Assembly: GCA_003527885.1 (NCBI GenBank) | Contig: DPWB01000045.1 | Location: 5,455 to 11,152, forward strand | Direction of reading: 5' to 3' | DNA: 5,698 nt | Origin: Candidatus Competibacteraceae bacterium | GTDB lineage: Bacteria; Pseudomonadota; Gammaproteobacteria; Competibacterales; Competibacteraceae | Shown here: positions 1-5,698 of the stretch, piece by piece | Numbering within the stretch: position 1 is the first letter of the stretch | Layout of the letters: each line of letters starts with the position of its first letter | Program-made: the position numbers and the translations under genes | The notes under the pieces: model-generated | Told to the model about the DNA's origin: nothing | Databases searched by the model: none | The model's input: the letters and a program-made list of their open reading frames with translations, nothing else

Positions 1-561
1 GTGCAAAACCGCATCATCCAAACGCGCCGACCTTACAACACGGTTGAACTGCAACAGGCCGCCCACTATCTGAACGACCAGTTCGCCGGCAAAAGCATCA
101 AGCAGGTGCGCGAATCCTTGCTGCGGGAGTTGCGCGAGACCCGAGACAGTCTCGACCGGTTGATGCAGACCGTGGTCGAGATGGCGGAGCAGGCCTTCGA
201 AACCGAACCGGCCAGCGAAGATTACGTCGTGGCCGGCCAGACGCACCTGATGCAGGACGCGGATTTATCCGATCTCGACAAATTGCGGCAATTGTTCGAA
301 GCTTTCAACCACAAGCGGGATTTACTGGATTTGTTCGATCAATGCCTCCATGCCGAAGGCGTACAGATTTTCATCGGGGAAGAATCCGGCTTCGGCGCAC
401 TGGAAGGCTATAGCGTCGTGACCGCGCCTTATACGGTGGAAGGTCAGGTGCTCGGCGTGCTGGGGGTCATCGGCCCGACCCGAATGGCTTACGACCGGGT
501 CATTCCGGTGGTGGATGTCACCGCTCGGCTGTTGGCGGCGGCGCTTAACGAGCAAGACTAA
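1..561 (+). CDS. hrcA: Heat-inducible transcription repressor HrcA, C-terminal part (5' end outside window)
   Basis: HrcA represses heat-shock genes by binding CIRCE operators as a dimer. The 186 visible residues cover the C-terminal half of a protein that usually has about 340, so the N-terminal winged-helix DNA-binding domain lies upstream of the window. The GTG at base 1 is read as an internal valine, not a start: the reading frame opens directly in a typical mid-protein HrcA stretch (QNRII, then YNTVELQQAAHYLN). Diagnostic C-terminal motifs follow: IGEESG from about residue 125, the SVVTAPY segment, and GVIGPTRMAYDRVIP at about residues 155-169, with a typical ending VDVTARLLAAALN. The stop is TAA at 559-561. 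hrcA commonly sits directly before grpE-dnaK-dnaJ; here two signalling genes intervene. The family call is very secure. Whether the gene is intact upstream cannot be seen. Confidence 0.96.
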   Translation: MQNRIIQTRRPYNTVELQQAAHYLNDQFAGKSIKQVRESLLRELRETRDSLDRLMQTVVEMAEQAFETEPASEDYVVAGQTHLMQDADLSDLDKLRQLFEAFNHKRDLLDLFDQCLHAEGVQIFIGEESGFGALEGYSVVTAPYTVEGQVLGVLGVIGPTRMAYDRVIPVVDVTARLLAAALNEQD

Positions 562-592
562 TACCCGAATCTCGATCCAGCTTCCCCGCCAA

Positions 593-618
593 AATATTGA
601 TATTATACTATCAATATT
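593..618. repeat. Perfect AT-rich inverted repeat, possible operator
   Basis: The arms AATATTGATA (593-602) and TATCAATATT (609-618) are perfect reverse complements, separated by 6 bases (TTATAC). A further AATATT copy follows at 621-626. The stem would hold only one G-C pair, so a stable RNA hairpin or a strong terminator is unlikely, although T-rich sequence follows at 628-641. The dyad covers the -35 box and most of the spacer of the putative promoter at 597-625, which is where a repressor would be expected to bind. The half-sites contain TTGAT and ATCAA, as in FNR/DNR boxes, but 8 bases separate them instead of 4. The repeat is directly seen; the operator role is inferred. Confidence 0.6.
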
Positions 619-625
619 CTAATAT
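597..625 (+). promoter_or_regulatory. Putative sigma-70-type promoter of the FIST/c-di-GMP gene pair
   Basis: TTGATA at 597-602 matches 5 of 6 bases of the -35 consensus. After a 17-base spacer, TAATAT at 620-625 matches 4 of 6 bases of the -10 consensus. Transcription would start near 632, giving a leader of about 46 bases before the ATG at 678. The surrounding stretch 591-677 has 16 G or C in 87 bases, in strong contrast to the GC-rich genes on both sides. AT-rich sequence gives chance matches to such boxes, so confidence is moderate. Confidence 0.5.
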
Positions 626-677
626 TATTTTTCGGTTTTTTGCTTCAATTTATATACAAATTGGTCGTTAAAATATC

Positions 678-1817
678 ATGTCCGCTTGCGTTTATCTGAA
701 TTCCCTGGAGGGCGCGGCGCTTAAAAGCCTGCTTGGCGCGTGGCGTGAGGCATGGCCGGACAGCGGGGTGTTGGCCTTGTTGCCGGAAGTGGCGCTTTCC
801 CGTCTCGATGCGTTGCAGGCCGCGTGCCGCGAACTGTCGCTGCCCTTGAGCGGCGGTCTGTTTCCGGCGCTACTGCTGGATTGCGCCTTTGCCGCGGAAG
901 GGGTCTGGCTGTTGCGCTGGGACCGGATGCCGCCCGCCGGGCTGATCGCCGATCTCAATGCCCCCGGCGAGGAGCCCGCCGCCCGCATCGCCGCCGCCGT
1001 GACGCCGCATCTGACGGAGCGGCACTCGACCCTGTTCATGATTTTCGACGCGATGCTGCCCAACATCGCATCGATCCTGGAAGGGCTTTATTTGCAGTTG
1101 GCCGATCGGGTGCGCTATGTCGGCGTCAATGCCGGCAGCGAAACCTTTCAGCCCATGCCCTGCCTGTTCGACCGCGACCGGCTCGGGCAAAACGGGGTGC
1201 TGTGGCTGTTGTTACCCGACGCGCGGGGCGCTGTCATCGAACACGGCTACCAGGCGCCGGAGCAGCTGCTGACCGCCACCTCCACCGAGGGCAACCGAAT
1301 CGCCAGCATCGACTGGCGGCCCGCTTTCGAGGTTTATCAGGAGCTGATGCGCGTCCAATACGGGATCGACCTGACCCGGGACAATTTTTACCACTACGCC
1401 ACCCACTTCCCGTTCGGCATCCTGCGCGCCAACGATGAAATCATCGTTCGGATCCCCGTGGCGCTGCTCGACGACGGTTCGTTGCTGTGCGTCGGTGAAA
1501 TCCCGCCCAACGCCATGCTGGCGCTGTTGCAAGGGCCGCCGGCGCGGTCCTCGCACACCGTGGACCGCATCGTGCGGGGATTGATCAAAGCGGAAGGCGG
1601 GTTGGGCGGGGCCGATCTGCTGACGTTTTATTGCGCGGGCCGACGGTTACATCTCGGTGCGGACGCGCGGGCCGAACTGATCGCCTTGCATGAGAAAACC
1701 GGTGCCGGCCGCCTAGTGGGCGCGCTTTCCTTGGGGGAAATCGGCAACAGCCAGGAGTGGGGCTATCCCCTGTTTCACAACGCGGCTTTGGTGTGCAAGG
1801 TCTGGAAACCGGGATGA
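678..1817 (+). CDS. FIST domain-containing sensor protein (NosP-like candidate)
   Basis: This 379-residue protein has the layout of FIST proteins. The N-terminal FIST domain spans about residues 10-210 (GGLFPALLLD region, then VRYVGVNAGSETFQPMPCLFD). The FIST_C domain spans about residues 215-375, with PAFEVYQELM, the IVRIPVALLDDGSLLCVGEIP segment, LTFYCAGR, and the terminal SLGEIGN and LFHNAALV motifs. No signal peptide or membrane segment is evident, so it is probably cytoplasmic. FIST domains are thought to bind small ligands; the characterised NosP members bind haem and nitric oxide and control a co-encoded kinase or c-di-GMP enzyme. Histidines 239 and 243 (HYATHFPFG) are visible haem-ligand candidates, but haem binding cannot be shown from sequence. 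ATG 678 is chosen because an in-frame TAA lies at 669-671. No clear Shine-Dalgarno precedes it; the leader is A/T-rich. The stop overlaps the next start as ATGA, indicating translational coupling. Confidence 0.9.
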   Translation: MSACVYLNSLEGAALKSLLGAWREAWPDSGVLALLPEVALSRLDALQAACRELSLPLSGGLFPALLLDCAFAAEGVWLLRWDRMPPAGLIADLNAPGEEPAARIAAAVTPHLTERHSTLFMIFDAMLPNIASILEGLYLQLADRVRYVGVNAGSETFQPMPCLFDRDRLGQNGVLWLLLPDARGAVIEHGYQAPEQLLTATSTEGNRIASIDWRPAFEVYQELMRVQYGIDLTRDNFYHYATHFPFGILRANDEIIVRIPVALLDDGSLLCVGEIPPNAMLALLQGPPARSSHTVDRIVRGLIKAEGGLGGADLLTFYCAGRRLHLGADARAELIALHEKTGAGRLVGALSLGEIGNSQEWGYPLFHNAALVCKVWKPG

Positions 1818-4468
1818 ACCGGGAACGGATTCTCGCCGTTCTCTACGACTTGGCGCTGGCGCTGTCCAGCGAGATCAGATTGCAGCCGCTGCTGAGCCGG
1901 GTGCTCCAGCGGTTGCTCTATCACACCTCGTTTCCGGCGGGCGTGGTTTTTCTGGACCTGGCGCCGGGTGGAAGCGGGATCGAGGCCGAACTGCACGCCG
2001 CCGTAGGCGATTTCGGCCTGTACGGTCTGGTCGGACAGCGGCTGCGGTTGCCGGTCGCTTTGTTGCAGGGACCGACCGAAATCGTCCAGGATGCGGCGTT
2101 GCTCGATGGTCTGCCGGTCGAGCACCGCCGCTACGGGGCCACCTTGCGCCTGGCCATGCCAGGCTGCGGCGTCATTTTGCTGCTGACGCCGGAACTGCCC
2201 GAGCGGCAATTGCCGCTCGCCCAGGTTTTTCAACCGGTGATGGCCAATTTGGCCAAAGCGGTCTTGTTGTGTCGTAACAGCGAGGCCTATACCCATTTTT
2301 TGCAATCGGATCGGGATCAGGCGCGTGCCGAGCTCGCCCGGCAATTGCGGATCGCCGACCAGGAGCGCTGTTTTCTGCGCTCTCTTTACGACGCCATGCC
2401 CGACCTGATCTGGCTGAAAGACGAAAACGGGACGTATCTTGCCTGCAATGCCGCCTTCGAAGCGCTGTTCGGGGCCAGCGAACGACAGATCCTCGGCAAG
2501 AGCGATTACCAGTTCCTCGACCGGGAAACCGCCGATGCGTTTCGGGCGCGCGACCGCGAGGCGGCAGCTTCGCCGATGCCCCTGTCGAACGAGGAATGGC
2601 TGAGATACCCGGATGGCCGGCGGGTGTTGGTCGAAACCACCAAGACCGCCGTGCGCGATACGGCCGGCCGGCTGATCGGCGTGCTGGGGGTGGCGCGCAA
2701 CATCATGGAGCGGTTGCGCGCGCTGGAAGCACTGCGCAAGAGCGAACAGCGCTTGCACGCGCTGTTCGACGGCATGGACGAGGGCGTGGCCTTGCACGAG
2801 CGGGTCGAGACTGCGGCGGGCGCGCCGATCCACTACCGGCTCATCGAATGCAATCCCAAGTTCGAACGCATCATGAACATTTCCCGGCGAGAGGCGGTCG
2901 GCAAACTGGCGGAGGACATTTACGGCGAGGCGATAGCGCCCCTCATGAAACTGTTCGATGAAGTGGTCGCCACCGGTCAGACCCGGCGGATCGAACTGTT
3001 TTTCGCGCCCTTGGACAAGCATCTGGAAATCTCGTTGGTCTCCTGGGACAAGCACGGTTTCGCCGCGGTTTTCACCGACGCCACCGAGCGCTACCGCGTC
3101 CGGGAGCGGCTGCGCTGGGCGGCCAATTACGACGCGCTGACCCGCCTGCCGAACCGGCTGCTGCTGGCGGACCGGCTGAAGCAGGCCGTGGCCCGCGCCA
3201 AGCGCAACGGCCGGATGCTGGTGGTGGCGTATCTCGACCTCGACGGCTTCAAGCCGGTCAACGACCGTTTCGGTCACGACATCGGCGACCGCCTGCTGGT
3301 GCTGGCCGCCAAGCGCCTGCAGTGCGACTTGCGCGGCGACGACACGGTGGCCCGGTTGGGGGGGGATGAGTTCGTGCTGCTGCTGTCCGATTTCGGGAAT
3401 CTCCGGGAGGCCGAAGCCGCGCTCAAACGCGTGCTGATCGCGATTGCCGAGCCCTATGAACTCGTTCCCGCCCAGCAGGTTGCGGTGAGCGCCAGCATCG
3501 GCGCCAGCGTCTTTCCCACCGACGACACCGATCCTGACACGCTGTTGCGCTATGCCGACCAAGCCATGTACCTGGCCAAGCAGGCCGGCCGCAACCGCTA
3601 TCATTTCTTCGACCCGAACCAGGACCGCCAGCAACGGACCCGGCGGGAAGCCCTGCGCGCCATCCAAACTGGCTTGGAAGCCGGGCAGTTCACGTTGTAT
3701 TACCAGCCCAAGGTCGACATGCGGGAGGGCAGGGTGTTCGGCGCCGAGGCGCTGATCCGCTGGCGGCATCCCGAACGGGGGCTGCTGGCGCCGGGCGAGT
3801 TCTTGCCGCTGATCGAAAACACCGCCTTGGACAATCTGTTGGGCGACTGGGTGATCGAGGTCGCCCTGAGCCATTTGGAAGCGTGGTGGAGCGCCGGTTT
3901 GACGCTGGCGGTCAGCGTCAACATCTCGGCCGCGCACTTGCAACAGCCGAATTTTACCGCCCGTCTGGCCGGACAGTTGCGCGCTCACGCGCGAGCGCCG
4001 GCCCGCGCGCTCGAACTGGAGGTGGTGGAATCCGCCGCCTTGCAAGATATCGGCTACGTGTCGGGGTTGATTCAGGAATGTCGCCAGCTCGGCGTGGGTT
4101 TCGCCCTGGACGACTTCGGCACCGGCTATTCTTCCTTGACGTATCTGAGACGGTTGCCGGCCGAGACGCTCAAGATCGATCAATCCTTCGTGCGCGACAT
4201 GCTGCACGATCCGGAGGACCTGGCTATCACCGGCGGCGTCATCAGTTTGGCGCAGTCCTTCCAGCGGCGGGTGATCGCGGAAGGGGTGGAAACCGAGGAG
4301 CACGGGCTGGCGCTGCTGAAACTCGGCTGCAACCTCGCCCAAGGCTACGGGATCGCCCGGCCGATGCCGGCCGACGCCTTGCCGGGCTGGGTGGCGGCCT
4401 ACCGTCTCCCCGCCAGTTGGGCCGCGTTTTCCGACGCCACCACCGATCCTCCGGCTCGCCCGTTTTGA
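1814..4468 (+). CDS. Bifunctional-type c-di-GMP enzyme: GAF-PAS-PAS-GGDEF-EAL protein
   Basis: This 884-residue protein is predicted to make and degrade cyclic di-GMP. A divergent GAF-like domain (about residues 1-152) and a charged helical linker (155-187) are followed by PAS1 (about 187-305), PAS2 (about 310-432), GGDEF (about 436-600) and EAL (about 617-860). The cyclase site is canonical: D475 in LDLDGFK, N483, D492 and GGDEF at 516-520. An RxxD inhibitory site (RGDD, 507-510) sits five residues before GGDEF, suggesting product feedback. The phosphodiesterase site also looks complete: EAL 645-647, N703 (NIS), E739 (EVVES), DDFGTGYSS from 766, K787 (KIDQSF), E823 (AEGVET) and Q843 (QGY). 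No membrane segment is evident, so it is probably cytoplasmic. ATG 1814 overlaps the FIST stop (ATGA) with GGAA at 1804-1807 as a weak ribosome site. A GTG at 1757 in frame would add 19 unconvincing residues. The net direction of activity cannot be told from sequence. Confidence 0.95.
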   Translation: MNRERILAVLYDLALALSSEIRLQPLLSRVLQRLLYHTSFPAGVVFLDLAPGGSGIEAELHAAVGDFGLYGLVGQRLRLPVALLQGPTEIVQDAALLDGLPVEHRRYGATLRLAMPGCGVILLLTPELPERQLPLAQVFQPVMANLAKAVLLCRNSEAYTHFLQSDRDQARAELARQLRIADQERCFLRSLYDAMPDLIWLKDENGTYLACNAAFEALFGASERQILGKSDYQFLDRETADAFRARDREAAASPMPLSNEEWLRYPDGRRVLVETTKTAVRDTAGRLIGVLGVARNIMERLRALEALRKSEQRLHALFDGMDEGVALHERVETAAGAPIHYRLIECNPKFERIMNISRREAVGKLAEDIYGEAIAPLMKLFDEVVATGQTRRIELFFAPLDKHLEISLVSWDKHGFAAVFTDATERYRVRERLRWAANYDALTRLPNRLLLADRLKQAVARAKRNGRMLVVAYLDLDGFKPVNDRFGHDIGDRLLVLAAKRLQCDLRGDDTVARLGGDEFVLLLSDFGNLREAEAALKRVLIAIAEPYELVPAQQVAVSASIGASVFPTDDTDPDTLLRYADQAMYLAKQAGRNRYHFFDPNQDRQQRTRREALRAIQTGLEAGQFTLYYQPKVDMREGRVFGAEALIRWRHPERGLLAPGEFLPLIENTALDNLLGDWVIEVALSHLEAWWSAGLTLAVSVNISAAHLQQPNFTARLAGQLRAHARAPARALELEVVESAALQDIGYVSGLIQECRQLGVGFALDDFGTGYSSLTYLRRLPAETLKIDQSFVRDMLHDPEDLAITGGVISLAQSFQRRVIAEGVETEEHGLALLKLGCNLAQGYGIARPMPADALPGWVAAYRLPASWAAFSDATTDPPARPF

Positions 4469-4486
4469 GGCATTCCCGCCCACGCT

Positions 4487-4500
4487 GCTCGCCAGCGAGC
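4487..4500. repeat. Short GC inverted repeat after the GGDEF-EAL gene
   Basis: GCTCGC (4487-4492) and GCGAGC (4495-4500) are perfect complements with 2 bases between them, so in RNA the innermost pair would open. It lies 18 bases after the TGA stop of the GGDEF-EAL gene. No T-run follows (GAAAACGG), so a standard intrinsic terminator is not supported. It could be a weak 3' end structure, or chance in GC-rich sequence. Confidence 0.3.
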
Positions 4501-4521
4501 GAAAACGGCGCCCGGACTACC

Positions 4522-4550
4522 CTTGAAATTTTTCCGGGTCGACCCCAGTT
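4522..4550 (+). promoter_or_regulatory. Sigma-32-like heat-shock promoter of grpE
   Basis: CTTGAAA at 4522-4528 is identical to the sigma-32 -35 consensus. After a 14-base spacer, CCCCAGTT at 4543-4550 matches the -10 consensus CCCCATNT except at one position. Transcription would begin near 4556-4558, leaving a leader of about 55 bases before grpE. The spacer end and -10 box also contain the palindrome GGGTCGACCC (4536-4545). The position directly before a heat-shock gene makes this convincing. It implies that grpE can be induced by heat independently of hrcA and the inserted signalling genes. Confidence 0.8.
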
Positions 4551-4562
4551 CTTGACCATCAG

Positions 4563-4581
4563 GGGCGACCCCCGGTCGCCC
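4563..4581 (+). repeat. GC-rich hairpin in the grpE 5' leader
   Basis: GGGCGACC (4563-4570) and GGTCGCCC (4574-4581) form a perfect 8-bp stem with a CCC loop. A competing small hairpin can form from GGTCG (4574-4578) and CGACC (4581-4585). The stem would lie near the 5' end of the transcript from the sigma-32-like promoter, about 20 bases before the GGAG ribosome site at 4602-4605, which it does not cover. It could stabilise the mRNA or modulate translation. There is no T-run, so it is not a simple terminator. Confidence 0.45.
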
Positions 4582-4610
4582 GACCGATTCGACGTGGTGA
4601 TGGAGAACGG

Positions 4611-5222
4611 ATGATGACCCCTAAACCTGTGTTGGAACCCGGCGTCCGCCCGGACGGCGCCGGCATGAAACAGCCCGCCGCCGATCCCGCCGCCGGCCCG
4701 GCGGATGAGGCGGATACCGAGATTTTGGTCGGCCGCGAGGAATTCGACACGCTGCAACGGGACTTGGATCAAGCCCTGGCCAAAGCCGACGAGCACTGGA
4801 AGTTGTATCTGGGCGCGCACGCCGAGATGGAAAACCTGCGCAAGCGCACCGAACGCGATGTCCAGAACGCGCATAAATTCGCGCTGGAACGCTTTTTCGG
4901 CGAATTGCTGCCGGTGCGCGACAGCCTGGAAATGGGTTTGGCGGCGGCCGGCGGGGATGTGGAGGTCGCCAAGTTGCGGGAGGGCGTCGAACTGACCCTC
5001 AAGCAACTGGCCTTGGCGATGGAGAAATTCGGCCTGCGCGAAGTGAACCCCGTCGGCGCCAAGTTCGATCCGAGCGAACACGAAGCCATGGCGATGGTGC
5101 CGAGCGATCGGGCCGAACCCAACACCGTGGCGCAGGTGGTGCAGAAAGGCTATCTGCTCAACGATCGTCTGGTCCGCCCGGCCAAGGTGCTGGTGGCGCA
5201 GGCCCCGCCCAAGCCAGCGTGA
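4611..5222 (+). CDS. grpE: Nucleotide exchange factor GrpE
   Basis: GrpE is the cytoplasmic co-chaperone that releases ADP from DnaK during the chaperone cycle and acts as a dimer. The 203 residues match the usual length of about 190-210. After a low-complexity, Pro/Ala-rich N-terminus (residues 1-35) comes the long dimerisation helix (about 40-100, including EMENLRKRTERDV and KFALERFFGELLPV), then the helical bundle and the C-terminal beta domain. The GrpE family signature is present at residues 152-195: FDPSEHEAM, then GY (180-181), D, and RPAKVLV. GGAG at 4602-4605 is a good ribosome site. It is 5 bases from ATG 4611 and 8 from the adjacent ATG 4614, so either could be the true start, differing by one methionine. 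A sigma-32-like promoter lies just upstream and dnaK follows 113 bases downstream, as expected for a heat-shock cluster. Confidence 0.97.
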   Translation: MMTPKPVLEPGVRPDGAGMKQPAADPAAGPADEADTEILVGREEFDTLQRDLDQALAKADEHWKLYLGAHAEMENLRKRTERDVQNAHKFALERFFGELLPVRDSLEMGLAAAGGDVEVAKLREGVELTLKQLALAMEKFGLREVNPVGAKFDPSEHEAMAMVPSDRAEPNTVAQVVQKGYLLNDRLVRPAKVLVAQAPPKPA

Positions 5223-5230
5223 GGAAACCC

Positions 5231-5248
5231 GGCGCCCCTCTGCGCGCC
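5231..5248 (+). repeat. Small GC hairpin just after grpE
   Basis: GGCGC (5231-5235) can pair with GCGCC (5244-5248), leaving an 8-base loop. The self-complementary GGCGCC at 5260-5265 could compete for pairing. The structure lies 8 bases after the grpE stop, with no T-run behind it, so termination is unproven. A leaky intercistronic structure or chance are both possible. Confidence 0.3.
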
Positions 5249-5251
5249 GCC

Positions 5252-5280
5252 ATTGAAAAGGCGCCTGACCGCCCCCACAT
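5252..5280 (+). promoter_or_regulatory. Sigma-32-like heat-shock promoter of dnaK
   Basis: ATTGAAA at 5252-5258 differs from the sigma-32 -35 consensus CTTGAAA only at the first base. Fourteen bases later, CCCCACAT at 5273-5280 matches the -10 consensus CCCCATNT except at one position. The 14-base spacer equals that of the promoter before grpE. Transcription would start near 5286-5288, about 50 bases before the dnaK ATG. Its placement directly before dnaK supports it, although the C-rich local sequence makes the -10 match less informative. Confidence 0.65.
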
Positions 5281-5317
5281 CTGGCGGCAGGTAACGATGG
5301 CTAACCGAATTCCCTGA

Positions 5318-5698
<381 letters not shown>

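Noticed and set aside
593..641. Intrinsic terminator for hrcA formed by the AT dyad and following T-rich stretch
   Set aside because: The stem has a single G-C pair, and the T-run begins about 10 bases after the stem and is interrupted by CGG. A weak effect cannot be excluded.
562..677. CRISPR array or tandem repeat from the repeated AATATT motif
   Set aside because: The copies are only 6 bases long, irregularly spaced, and explained by local AT richness and the single dyad.
1757..1813. Upstream GTG start for the GGDEF-EAL protein
   Set aside because: It adds 19 residues translated from the FIST coding end in another frame. The AGGA at 1753-1756 directly abuts the GTG, leaving no spacing. 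The ATGA junction at 1814 is the more usual arrangement.
1775..4483. A 902-codon open frame on the minus strand opposite the GGDEF-EAL gene
   Set aside because: It is antisense to a gene with clear catalytic motifs. Its translation is rich in Gln, Arg and Gly with no recognisable domain. Long antisense frames are common in GC-rich genes.
3883..4614. Plus-strand frame of 243 codons overlapping the EAL region and running to the grpE start
   Set aside because: It is a frame-shifted shadow of the EAL domain with an Arg/Gly/Ala-rich product and no known motif.

Overview
The window is GC-rich and carries four plus-strand genes plus an incomplete fifth. It fits a gammaproteobacterium-like chromosome: a HrcA repressor, GrpE and DnaK of proteobacterial type, sigma-32-like heat-shock promoters, and a c-di-GMP signalling protein with GAF, PAS, GGDEF and EAL domains. 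I cannot fix the genus from the sequence. Methanotroph or Competibacter-like lineages are only a guess.

Layout: (1) 1-561 is the C-terminal half of hrcA, cut by the window start. (2) 562-677 is an intergenic stretch, strikingly AT-rich from about 591, with a perfect 10-bp inverted repeat overlapping a sigma-70-like promoter. (3) 678-1817 encodes a FIST-domain sensor protein. It overlaps by an ATGA junction with (4) 1814-4468, an 884-residue GAF-PAS-PAS-GGDEF-EAL protein with intact catalytic motifs in both output domains. (5) 4469-4610 contains a sigma-32-like promoter and GC-rich hairpins leading to (6) grpE, 4611-5222. (7) 5223-5335 contains a second sigma-32-like promoter leading to (8) dnaK, of which only the first 105 codons are present. 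(9) From 5652 to the end, the sequence is Nextera/Tn5 library adapter, not genome.

Two systems are interleaved. The heat-shock genes hrcA-grpE-dnaK, often contiguous in bacteria, are split by a two-gene signalling cassette. FIST proteins include the NosP family of haem-based nitric oxide sensors, which are often encoded beside c-di-GMP enzymes or histidine kinases. The likely reading is that the FIST protein senses a small ligand and controls the neighbouring c-di-GMP enzyme. The cassette appears to have its own promoter, while grpE and dnaK each appear to have a heat-shock promoter.
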